Shown here in pieces: positions 44,640 through 54,412 of a DNA stretch of 64,000 nt. Position numbers and translations under genes: made by a program. The stretch covers positions 39,030,129-39,094,128 of the forward strand of contig OY743180.1 in the NCBI GenBank assembly GCA_963555705.1. The letters run 5' to 3'. The stretch's first letter is position 1. Each line of letters begins with the position of its first letter. Origin of the DNA: Ligustrum vulgare (lineage: Eukaryota; Streptophyta; Magnoliopsida; Lamiales; Oleaceae). The notes below the pieces were generated by a model. The model had not been told where the DNA came from and searched no databases. It saw only the letters and a program-made list of their open reading frames with translations.

Positions 44640-46261
44640 AAATGAGTTGTAAAAATAATCATTCTATTTCCTTCTTTACTTTAGGCAGTAAATTTGGTAC
44701 AAAACGTCTAGATGATTGTTTACGGTTTTAAACTTTGGTTTAGTGGGTAATCTATGTTCTACCAAATTTCTATTCAAACCGGGCATTTGCTCATATTCCC
44801 AAGCAAAACAATCTTTATGTTCTTACAGTAAAGAAATAAACCTTGTTCTAACATGTTCATCAAGTAACAGACTGATGATAGTTGGATAATCTTCTCCTTT
44901 ATCACCAATGTTTACTCTCTACAATGAGTCTTGTGCTTGAGCATATTCTGGTTTCATGATCCTCATCAGCTCGTCTCTCAAGTTTGCAAAGCTTTCTTCT
45001 TTTAAATAATCCACATTGTTGACTTCGTTTTACAAATCAAGTCCCAAGCCAAATACAGTCATCTTGTCCTTCAATAATGCGTCTCTTCTTTTTTCATCCT
45101 TCGTTCAAACTTATCTAAATAGACCATCAATTTGGTCTTAAAGTCGTGATTTCGGATAAAACATCTTGCGATTGATCTTGCATTATACCTTTTTGATTAT
45201 TTTCTTTCCAATTACTGACTCTTCAAAGACCACTAAGTTTCGATTCATTTAGGTAAATAGCTCTGTAAGTGCCTCCACCGAATATGGCTCTTTATTTCAT
45301 ACTACTACTCTTGCTTCCTCTTATTCTTGGACTACTCTGACTGTCCATAATTTCCCTTATTATACATGAATCGTTCTACTGAGTTGGCTTCTGCTAAGAA
45401 AGGTTGTTGATCAACTTGCACCACCTTGGCATTCTTTTGTCATTCCAAAATACTAAGCATTGGTGGAGCAATGATGGTATGTATTGATTCCCATGTATCA
45501 AGTCTCTTCCCAATAGTATATTTTAACTAGTGGGGCTGTCTATGATGAAGAAAATTGTAGTCTTCTACGTACTTCCTACTATTACTTCCAAAGCTATCAC
45601 CCCCTCGGCTGAAGTCTCTCATCCATTGAAACTAGTTAACACAAACTCTAGAGGAATTATATATGTGTCGTCTATAGCAAATTTCCTCAACATCCTGTAT
45701 GGGATTGTGTTGATGGCTGCTTCATTTTAAATGAGTACTTTTGATTTATATACCTGCAGTATGTTTTCACTCTAAGCTTCACCAACTTTCTCTGATAGTG
45801 TAGAAATTTTTTCGTGTTTCTTCCCAACTTGTACATGGAGGGAAGATTTTTTGCGGCAATCTATAATTTTTAACACGTGGTACTCTCTTCTTCTTTTTTG
45901 GTGTTCCATATAAAACCAAGTAATTGAACTGTCGCCTAGATGGTTCACCCAATGTCCCTACAGCTAGATCACCTTCTTGATATAGCTGTTTCAAAAGTCT
46001 ATTACATGATATTCCCCTCGTCCTGTACTCTGCTTCTAAGTCTATTTCTTCTTCTATATCAGTCATCCCATCATCGTTCAAGTTATATGCTTCTTCTACT
46101 TTAGTAGTATCTTCGTTCTCTAATATCCATGTTGTTTTCCCAATTTCTTCTATGACTGCCACATCATTTTCTTTGTTTTGAAATTCCTTGGCCAATACAT
46201 AATTGCTGGTCATATTTAGGGGCAATGTGTTGAATTGAATATTAGTAGACCCCCCCCCCAC
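44640..46261 (-). pseudogene. Ty3/gypsy protease to reverse transcriptase fragment
   Basis: Minus strand, broken frames. 46261-45779 is open (MGGGSTNIQFNTLPLNMTS to ETRKNFYTIRESW): an acidic segment between gag and protease. The protease region follows at 45730-45400 (IPSLLHQ- and IAPPMLSILE-type residues). Then comes the N-terminal part of reverse transcriptase at 44900-44690: YPTIISLLLDEHVRTRF, then DCFAWEYEQMPGLN, VEHRLPTKPKFKTVN. The FAW..(D/E)QMPG(L/I) and VEHRLP motifs are diagnostic of Tat/Athila-side gypsy elements. The polymerase core, RNase H and integrase are absent. Confidence 0.72.
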
Positions 46262-46689
46262 CCCACCCCCGATATCATCCTCATCATCGTCATTCTGTTT
46301 GTGCTCATATTTTGACCTCCAAACATACTTGCTTGATGATGTCTCTCCTATTATTTCCTTCGAACCATTAGTTTGTTTGGCTACTCTGATATTCTAATTC
46401 TTCATCTATGTGGGATTTACATGCTTGATATGCTCCTTACATTGCTGTTGTCTCATCATTCGTCAATAATTCCTTTGATATCGCCTCTGTTGTGTCCTTT
46501 TTTTTAGGTTGATCTGTTCACAGTTTATCCCCGTCCGAGCTAAGAACTAACATTAAAATGAAAAAATACATGTAAGGAGGGGGCATAGACCTGACCTCCA
46601 AGAAAGAGATAGCGTAGTACAAGAAAATAACGAACTGAAAGAAATAAATGGGGGAAAACACACCCCATACATCAAAAGAAAAACAAATA
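46262..46689. other. Unassigned interval with C8/C5 homopolymer
   Basis: CCCCCCCCCACCCCACCCCC at 46250-46269, then AT-rich sequence. Probably decayed gypsy sequence upstream of the 46261 frame. Confidence 0.35.
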
Positions 46690-47060
46690 AATTCTAGACT
46701 ATAATCCTTTGAATCTAGGAAGTTCGTGTATGTCAATCTGCACAAGTGCCCTGACGCTACATGGTAGATCTTGTGGTCTATACGCTTGGTACATTCTCTG
46801 ATCTCATCCATCAGAAGCAAGTGAGTCTGCATCCCGATCACCGTCATGATAGATGTGAGAGTTAGTGTCCATGTTCAAATGAAGAATGTCTCCGATCTGT
46901 CTAAGAATCCCCTGAATCATCCAAGGTCCGCTTGTCCTGATGATGCAATGAATAGCTGCTGTGGAGTCAGCCTCAATCCAAATAGATGTGATACACAGTA
47001 GCAAGCAAGAAGAATCCCATCAAGAATAGCTCGCAGCTTCGTCTCATGTATAAGATAGTC
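46690..47060 (-). pseudogene. RNase H-like (RVT_3) fragment of LINE or related origin
   Basis: Minus strand: TKLRAILDGILLACY, a frameshift, then IWIEADSTAAIHCIIRTSGP, IQGILRQIGDI, SHIYHDGDRDADSLASDG and RECTKRIDHKIYHVASGHL. The E(A)DS..A, SH..R.GN..AD.LA pattern is that of RNase H domains at the C-terminus of plant LINE polyproteins and of host 'ribonuclease H-like' relics. Only this domain is present. Confidence 0.68.
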
Positions 47061-48364
47061 TTCGTAGAATGCTGAGAATGCCTTGATACACTATCGCACT
47101 TGAACATAAAGATATAGAAGTAGAAGTTTCAAAATGAATAGTACTAGGATATCTAACCAAACATGACAATCCTAAAGCCTTTGAGAAACAAACAAAATAC
47201 AGGTAATATTTAGAACAACTGGAATAATTACAAAAAATCCAAGTCCTGAAATAAATCAATTCAATAAAACTAAGGAGATATTGTGCAATAAAGTATTTTG
47301 TCCTTTTACTAGTTGTCCACTTAGTTGTCCAAGTATAAATATTCATCTAGCATTACCCTGAAAGATAATGCTCCTGTTTGAGCCTCATTTTATAAAAATT
47401 CAATTTTTAAAAATATATTTTTAATTATACATTTTCTCAATAAAATAAATCTTGCACCTTTCTTAATATTTAACCACATATTTTTAAAAATCAATATTAC
47501 AAAATTTATTCTTTCTAGTAATAGGCTCAAATAGAAACTATATGTAGGGAGAAAAATCATATATAGCCATTAAGCTTGTGTTTGCTATTGATTCTAACGT
47601 GGATTTTAATATTAGTCAAAGTCAACAATTAATTTTAATCACATATTGCATAGGACTTATAACTTTTCAACCATACGTATCACAAACTTATATAAAAATC
47701 TAATAAACATCTGATTTATTTACTAATTATATTGTTTATGTGGAAAAAAACATTGACAATACTGCGTAGAAGCTTTCCCTTTCACGTGTTGCAACTGAAA
47801 CTTTATTTGCCTTATATCATGCTTGTCATTAATTGAAACTCCACGAGAAATGCAAATTCAATAGGATAATGCCTTACATCAGTAGTTTTGTTGTCCATTT
47901 CTTTCTCATACCTGTTCAACTTAACAATTTTCTAAAATACCCTTTTGTAGGCAATGTGCCTTGCAGCCAATTCATGATTTTTGGCTTCTACATAGTTGGA
48001 ATTTTAATGCGACACATATTAATTACAGTATGATAAAATTAGGTTTAAAAAGTCCAAGAAAATGGGTCTAGGAATCTTGAACATTACCAATTGCGGATGG
48101 ATCCATAGAAGCTATCTCTGACTGTCCGAGTATTTGTTTAAAAAATTTCTACACTAACATACAAAGCCATCTTAACAGAGCATATTATTTCCCAACATTG
48201 CTAGTGCCCCTCTATGCTTCCAATTATATACGTAAGTGAAATAATTATATCTGTAAATGAACTTTCCAGTCCAATAACTAGTACACATGGTCTTGATGTT
48301 TTCCTTGACGAAGAAAAGGAACCGGTTGTATAGTAACCACCCTCCACGCAAGATGTCTCAGAGC
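47061..48364. other. AT-rich non-coding interval
   Basis: No gene, RNA or repeat structure recognised. Short frames show no family signature. It is the flank into which the Athila-like element ending at 51992 inserted, now separated from it by the 48370-51988 element. Confidence 0.4.
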
Positions 48365-48369
48365 TGGTG

Positions 48370-49303
48370 TGATATGATCCGGACCAGGCATCGAAGGGCA
48401 AAGTCGAGACATCAGCAATATGACAGCGATCTACGTGCAAAACGGAGTAAGTTTCATGTTGGAGTCGAGCCGAGAAGGCGAAAGGAACAAGCCGAGACGA
48501 GTGATCGAAGTTATTTGGGCAGAATAATCATTACGGCCGTAACGAAGATCTGTCACGGCCGTAACTCTTATAATTACGACCGTAAAAGTTATTATCACGG
48601 CCGTAACTCCGCCTCGGGTTCAGATGAAGAATTGAAGAATTCCATATTTACGGCCGTAAGAAAGATGGTCACGGCCGTAAGTCTTAAGCAGAAAGCCTTT
48701 TACGGCCGTAAAAGTGTTTATCACGGCCGTAATTGAGGTTTTTCGGATTTTAGGGGATTTTTAATTATTTTCCATTTTTAATTAATTGTTTGCCTATTTT
48801 AGTATTCTAGTTTAATTAGAATTATATTTTTAGTAAATTAGCGACTAGGTTATTTTGCTTATTTATATTTTTTTCCATTCATTGTAAAGAACAGTTTAGT
48901 TTGAGTTTTGAGATTAATAAAGTTGAGAGAGTTTTCTCCAATTGAAAGGTTGAGGAGTCCCTTTTGTGTTCTTCGAGAACAAATCAAACTTATCAAATAT
49001 TGTGAAATATTTGTGGCGTTGAACTTATCAAATATTCGCGAGAATATTTGTGGCGTTTCCAATTTAGAATCTTATCAAGGAAATTGACAAGTCCTTGTGG
49101 TGTTTCGAAAATCTTGGATCTCGATTCCGCATCGTCAATTTCTTGCATCGTGAATCTTGGGTCAAGGTCCTATCGTCAATTTTATCTTTCCAGTATTTTA
49201 ATTCTTGTTTATTTTTCGCGTCAAATCTGATCTAGATCTTTCCTACGTTTTAATTGTCGTTATTCCGCGTGTTCGACAAGATTCCCCGACTGGGATCTCA
49301 TCA
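48370..49303 (+). mobile_element. 5' LTR of non-autonomous gypsy element (934 bp)
   Basis: Starts TGATATGATCCGGACCAGG and ends GGGATCTCATCA. The 3' LTR (51055-51988) has exactly the same length, with about 19 substitutions (roughly 2%). The element is flanked by TGGTG at 48365-48369 and 51989-51993, a perfect 5-bp target duplication. The U3 part carries the eight-copy palindrome array at 48531-48732. TATATTTTTTTCC near 48865 is a TATA candidate. Confidence 0.95.
48531..48732 (+). promoter_or_regulatory. Phased array of eight TTACGGCCGTAA-type palindromes in LTR
   Basis: Twelve-base sites start at 48531, 48553, 48574, 48595, 48648, 48669, 48700 and 48721. Odd-numbered copies read TTACGGCCGTAA (copy 3: TTACGACCGTAA), even-numbered copies TCACGGCCGTAA. 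Spacings are 22, 21, 21, 53, 21, 31 and 21 bp, each within one base of a multiple of 10.5. The same array is at the same offset (161 bp) in the 3' LTR, with mutations in copies 2 and 4. It looks like a protein-binding enhancer with all sites on one face of the helix; the binding factor is unknown. Confidence 0.9.
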
Positions 49304-49305
49304 TC

Positions 49306-49317
49306 TGGTATCAGAGC
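49306..49317 (+). promoter_or_regulatory. Primer-binding site
   Basis: TGGTATCAGAGC, two bases after the LTR end, is a perfect initiator-Met-tRNA-type site. Confidence 0.93.
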
Positions 49318-49592
49318 TTTGATCTATTTCAGATTCTTGCGTTTCTTGAATTTTCTTGATTTTTATGTTCTTCGCGTTCTTCGTGTCAGCCATAATTTTC
49401 TTCAGTTTGATCCATAAGAGTCAGTCCCAAAAATTCAAAAGTGTTTTTCTTCTTCGTTTTTCGTCCAAATCCAGTTCCGTTTTTTCTGCCATACTCGTAG
49501 TCCAATTCTCTGGCAGATTATTAAAAAAAGAAATTCCGAAAATTCTCAAATATTCCCCAAATATTTCGAATTTCCTTGTTCGTGTCTTAAAA

Positions 49593-50435
49593 ATGTCTGA
49601 TAGAGAGGTTTCCACATCTTCATCTTCTATTGGAGATAGAAAACAACTCGGGAGTGTGAATAGAAGGAATAAACAGGGTAATGATGATATTGCAGCAATG
49701 AGGGCACAATTTGAGAGGTTTATGGCTCAGATGGAGAATCGAGGTGCAGAACGTGAACAAAGACCTCGGGATCAATCTCATGATGGTTCTCGGGTTAGGA
49801 GAGGTAATATGCGTGAATGTCATGCTAGGTACGGAGATGGGATGGATGAAGGGCCATTAAAGCGAAAGGAGACATCAAAACGGGAGAGTAGTGATCATGT
49901 TCACAAAAGGAGGGAAGAAACGACAACCAAAGGTAAAAATAATTCTGATTCCAAGCCTCTTAAGGATAAAAATATTAAGTGCTTTAAATGTTTGGAACAG
50001 AGTCACATTGCACTTGATTGTCCACGTAAGAAGGATAGTTGTGATAGTAAATGGGCTAAAAGTGTTGTGGTGGATGAGTCAATTATTGATAGGCATGCTC
50101 TTAGCATTAAGCGTAAGGCCAATGTTTTGGAAAATGTGGATGGGCAAAGGGATAATATTTTTCGCACTAGATGCTTAGTGGATGAAAAAGTTTGTAGCTT
50201 GGTAATTGACAGGGGAAGTTGTACTAATGTAGTTAGTACAATGTTGGTGGAAAAATTAGGCTTACCTTTAATGAAACATCCAACACCTTATAAATTACAA
50301 TGGTTGACTGAGTCAGGGGAAGTTAAGGTGAAGAGACAGGTCTTTGTGACATTTTCTTTTGGTGGGTATTCGGATGAGGTAATTTGTGATGTAGTGCCAA
50401 TGCAAATTAGTCATATACTGTTGGGGAGACCTTGA
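49593..50435 (+). pseudogene. Truncated Gag-protease of non-autonomous gypsy element
   Basis: The frame begins MSDREVSTSSSSIGDRK (the longer open frame from 49356 is leader) and includes RAQFERFMAQMENRGAERE, a basic region, the zinc knuckle CFKCLEQSHIALDC (CX2CX4HX4C) and the aspartic protease SLVIDRGSCTNVVSTMLVEK with ISHILLGRP. Related elements usually have DGGSCTNVAS; here Gly is Arg, so activity is doubtful. The central capsid-like retrotransposon gag domain (usually about 100 residues before the knuckle) is missing. TGA at 50433-50435 replaces the Trp of LGRPW; the same frame then reads HKRAVLHDGYTNRYSL to a second stop near 50540. Reverse transcriptase is absent from the whole element. 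Confidence 0.85.
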
Positions 50436-50548
50436 CAACATAAAAGGGCTGTGCTACATGATGGGTATACGAATAGATACAGCTTAATAAAATGGGGAAA
50501 AAAGTTTACCCTAATGCCACTATCTCCAACTGAACCCTAAAAGATCAA

Positions 50549-51054
50549 TTGAAAGTGCAAAGTGAGTTTGAGGGGAAAAATAAGAGAGTTGAGGCCACGA
50601 CCTTAGAAAAAGGAGAGGGAGTGGAAATTGAAGAAAAGAGAGTTGAGGCCACGACCTCAGAAAAAGGAGAGGGAGTGAAAAATAAAGAAAAGATAGTTGA
50701 GGTTCAAACCTCAGAAAAAGGAGAGACTGAGTGCAAAAAGCAAAAGAAAAGAGAGTCTACCACAAAAATGAGTCTATTTGCACTTACTCACGCTAACACA
50801 CCCTTCCCCAGTTCTTTAAAATCTGTTTTACAGGTACCGAAGTCAAACCATGAGCTTAAAACAGGAAAGGAACTTGTTGGCACAAATGAACAGCCCAAAA
50901 GGCCGAGAAAGTTGAAGGAGAAAAATGGGCAGTCCAAAATGTTGAAAGCAAGCACAAGGCATAAATATAATCATCGAGCCCAGGAGAGCAGGAGGAATTT
51001 GAAAAGCCGACCAAAAATGGATTCGAGGTCGAATCCTTTTCAAGAGAGGGAGTA
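50549..51054 (+). pseudogene. Remnant pol linker and C-terminal tail, polymerase deleted
   Basis: Open frame with three tandem 18-codon units (RVEATTLEKGEGVEIEEK, RVEATTSEKGEGVKNKEK, IVEVQTSEKGETECKKQK), then MSLFALTHANTPFPSSLKSVLQ, the sequence that precedes reverse transcriptase in related elements. At about 50832 it jumps to VPKSNHELK...RSNPFQERE, the C-terminal tail that normally follows integrase. Reverse transcriptase, RNase H and integrase are therefore gone in one internal deletion. The frame runs on into the 3' LTR. Confidence 0.78.
51042..51054 (+). promoter_or_regulatory. Polypurine tract
   Basis: AAGAGAGGGAGTA directly precedes the TG of the 3' LTR. Confidence 0.75.
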
Positions 51055-51988
51055 TGATATGATCCGGACCAGGCATCGAAGGGCAAAGTCGAGACATCGG
51101 CAATATGACAGCGATCTACGTGCAAAACGGAGCAAGTTTCATGTTGGAGTCGAGCCGAGAAGGCGAAAGGAACAAGCCGAGACGAGTGATCGGAGTTATT
51201 AGGGCAGAATAATCATTACGGCCGTAACGAAGATCTGTCACGGCCGAAACTCTTATAATTACGACCGTAAAAGTTATTATCACGGTCGTAACTCCACCTC
51301 GGGTTCAGATGAAGAATTGAAGAATTCCATATTTACGGCCGTAAGAAAGATGGTCACGGCCGTAAGTCTTAAGCAGAGAGCCTTTTACGGCCGTAAAAGT
51401 GTTTATCACGGCCGTAATTGAGGTTTTCCGGATTTTAGGGGATTTTTAATTATTTTCCGTTTTTAATTAATTGTTTGCCTATTTTAGTATTCTAGTTTAA
51501 TTAGAATTATATTTTTAGTAAATTAGCGACTAGGTTATTTTGCTTATTTATATTTTTTTCCATTCATTGTAAAGAACAGTTTAGTTTGAGTTTTGAGATT
51601 AATAAAATTGAGAGATTTTTCTCCAATTGAAAGGTTGAGGAGTCTCTTTTGTGTTCTTCGAGAACAAATCAAACTTATCAAATATTGTGAAATATATGTG
51701 GCGTTGAACTTATCAAATATTCGCGAGAATATTTGTGGCGTTTCCAATTTAGAATTTTATCAAGGAAATTGACAAGTCCTTGTGGTGTTTCGAAAACCTT
51801 GGATCTCGATTCCGCATCGTCAATTTCTTGCATCATGAATCTTGGGTCAAGGTCCTATCGTCAATTTTATCTTTCCAGTATTTTAATTCTTGTTTATTTT
51901 TCGCGTCAAATCTGATCTAGATCTTTCCTAGGTTTTAATTGTCGTTATTCCGCGTGTTTGACAAGATTCCCCGACTGGGATCTCATCA
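51055..51988 (+). mobile_element. 3' LTR of non-autonomous gypsy element (934 bp)
   Basis: Same length and ends as the 5' LTR. In the palindrome array copy 2 has CCGAAA and copy 4 GGTCGTAA in place of the consensus. Followed by the second TGGTG. Confidence 0.95.
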
Positions 51989-51991
51989 TGG

Positions 51992-53000
51992 TGTTCGCTG
52001 AAAAGTAATCGCAAGCGCACGGGTCGCGTTCAAGTAATAAAGTGGACTAAAGAGTTTGGATTGTTGTTTTCATGAGGAATGGTTACTAAATTACACTCTA
52101 GTTAATTTATTTTTAACAAAGAAAATAGAATAAATTTTGGATTTTTTTTTTTTTTTAATTCAAAAATTATAAACGAGTTTTAGATTCTAACAAAATAAGG
52201 GAAATAAAATATTAAATATTTGGGATTCATAATTTCGCTCAGTTGTCGCTTAATTAATTTCTCAATGCGCAAATTAACAATTTACTCATTTACAATGTTA
52301 GACCTAATTTTTCTATTTTAATTAATAACCTCTCTCGAGTGAAATTAGTCTATATTAATTGTTTTAACATACTACATCTGTATTTCGATTGAAACTCAAT
52401 CAAAAGCATTAATTCTTTTTTAAAATAGCTCGATGATCACTTAGAGTTAGGAGTATATATTTATCTCCTAATTATGTAACCTAGGTTATTTGTTACTTGG
52501 TCTAGAAGGCGCAGTATCTCTCAATCATCATACAAATCACAAATTAAGCATTTGGTGGTCAAGCATACATATGGAATAAGCTTAATAACAAACATACATG
52601 AAATAATTAGCTCAAAATCAATAAGCAAATTTCAAAATTAATTAAACTAGGTTAAGCTACATCAGTCATCACAACATTAAAAAGTTAGTCTATTGTATAA
52701 ATATTGCATAAAAGACGTGGTTTACGAAAATGCATTAAAAATAGAAAATTAAAGGAGAAAATACAAGATAACAAGTAGAACTGGTCACTTGATTGGATTC
52801 TTGAAGAATGAGATGCTTTGGTCTTGATTTGCTCCCTCCAGTTTGCTAGGTATTTCCACCTCTCTTCTTGTCTCTTACTTTCAAGCCTCAATGGTGGCTA
52901 GGGTTCAGAATGAAAATTGTGCAGAGTGTAAAGTTACGTTGAAAATGGTGAAGTGGGTGCTTAAATACCCCCAAAAAACATAACCCCCCCTCCCCCCCCA

Positions 53001-53069
<69 letters not shown>

Positions 53070-53581
53070 AAAAATAAATAAAATAGAAATCAAAATACTG
53101 ACTGGGCAAAAAATGGCCCATGTGATCGTTAGCTTCAACTCTTCTCAGGTTACACTAAACGATTTCTTGCGATTGCATGCATGTTGAACCATGGGATGAT
53201 ATGGTTCAAGCCCATGCGACACGTCATCTGAATTTTGGGATCAAGTGCTCTACCTTTTGATCATGTTCAATTATTCTCCATATTTTGACTCTTATTTCAA
53301 AAATACCCCTAATGTTTTTGCAATTCAAGTTCTCAATTTATGGAATGTTGCATTTCAATCCTCAAACTTTTGATTTCTTTCATTTTGCATTTCATTTTGA
53401 CCCTCGAACATAAAAATTGCTCTTCATTTAGCTCAATTCTCTTCAATCTTGCCAATTGCCTTTTCAATTGGGTTTGTACCTAATTGTACAAAATAAACAT
53501 GATTATAGGTAGAAATCTACTCAATTTCTTGATCAAAGGTTAATTTAATGGCCAAAATAAGTGTGTAAAACACAATTATCA
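51992..53581 (-). mobile_element. Athila-like LTR (3' LTR, minus orientation, 1590 bp)
   Basis: The minus-strand start is TGATAATTGTGTTTTACACACTTATTT at 53581. A polypurine-like AAGTTTGTGGGTG lies just outside (53582-53594), preceded by GCCTGAGACAAGCAAATGCTT, the usual 3' internal end of Athila-type elements. The LTR ends TTTTCAGCGAACA at 51992. The 48370-51988 element inserted so that its TGGTG duplication overlaps the last two bases. Internal sequence continues rightward only to about 53740. It includes a (TA)n tract at 53006-53066. Confidence 0.7.
53006..53066. repeat. (TA)n microsatellite
   Basis: About 60 bases of TA repeat preceded by a C-rich stretch; Ile-Tyr repeat frames here are artefacts. 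Confidence 0.97.
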
Positions 53582-53740
53582 CACCCACAAACTTAAGCAT
53601 TTGCTTGTCTCAGGCATGATTAACTACTAGTCAAATCAAGTAAATTGGAAAATAAATCAACAACGTTAGAGAACTTACGACTTATCCCTTCAGTGTAAAA
53701 TTTTATAATCAATTCATAAGTATCCTTCTAAATAGTTTTG
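53582..53740 (-). mobile_element. 3' internal end of an Athila-like element (inverted copy)
   Basis: The reverse complement aligns with 58640-58790: GAATTGATTATA(A/C)AATTTTACACT, CTAAC(G/A)TTGTTGAT, TTACTTGATT and ACTAGTAG occur in the same order. The two copies lie in opposite orientation. Confidence 0.7.
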
Positions 53741-54412
53741 CCTTATGAAACCTGTAAATTACAGTATGCCGTATAAAATCGATTAACTCTCATCTGACCG
53801 CATTTACCTATTCTGCTCTCTCTCTCCTCTTCTGCTAGGGCACCCATTTCAGCTCAATCCCGTGGCTTAGTCGATCTTCACTACCGTCACCGGTGAGTGA
53901 ATAGGGTGTACGATGCAAGCACCATACAGGGTCCCGATTGCTACTACAACGTGGAGGAGGCACTGTGGAGATTGTTTTCCATCGTCAAATTTGAAGAAAT
54001 CCAGTAAATCTTGCTCACATTTTTTGGTATTTTTTACAGTGCAGTAGGAATATAATACATTTTATAGTTAGGTTTGACTGTTAATCGGTATTTTGTGAAA
54101 TTTGATGTTTGCCAGGATTTTTATTTGGTACTGGAAATTGGGACGAATTTGATAGTTCATCTGAAGCTATATATTTATACAGTAAGACATCAAAATAATG
54201 GTGTTATTGCTGTGATTTATGTGGATGTTTAAATCCTTGAATTTTTTGTTCTAACATGGTATTTGATATGAAGCAGTATATTATTGTAGTGAATATCTGC
54301 TTGTGCTTCGATTGTTGTAGATGCAAATTCATACCTCGAGTTCCTGAGTTCGTGCCAATTTCATTGATAGCTTGATGTATAGGATAACCTATAAGGTAAA
54401 CTCAAGCTCTAG
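53741..54412. other. Unassigned spacer between inverted Athila-like copies
   Basis: Contains a more GC-rich stretch (53800-53990, e.g. CTACCGTCACCGGTGAGTG) resembling an old leader or exon with a GT donor, then AT-rich sequence. No protein family recognised. Confidence 0.35.

Noticed and set aside
49356..49592. Open extension upstream of the gypsy gag Met at 49593
   Set aside because: Begins 39 bases after the primer-binding site and encodes Phe/Ser-rich leader sequence; the MSDREVST start fits gag better.
52888..53138. Ile-Tyr repeat frames on the minus strand
   Set aside because: Translation of the (TA)n tract within the Athila-like LTR.
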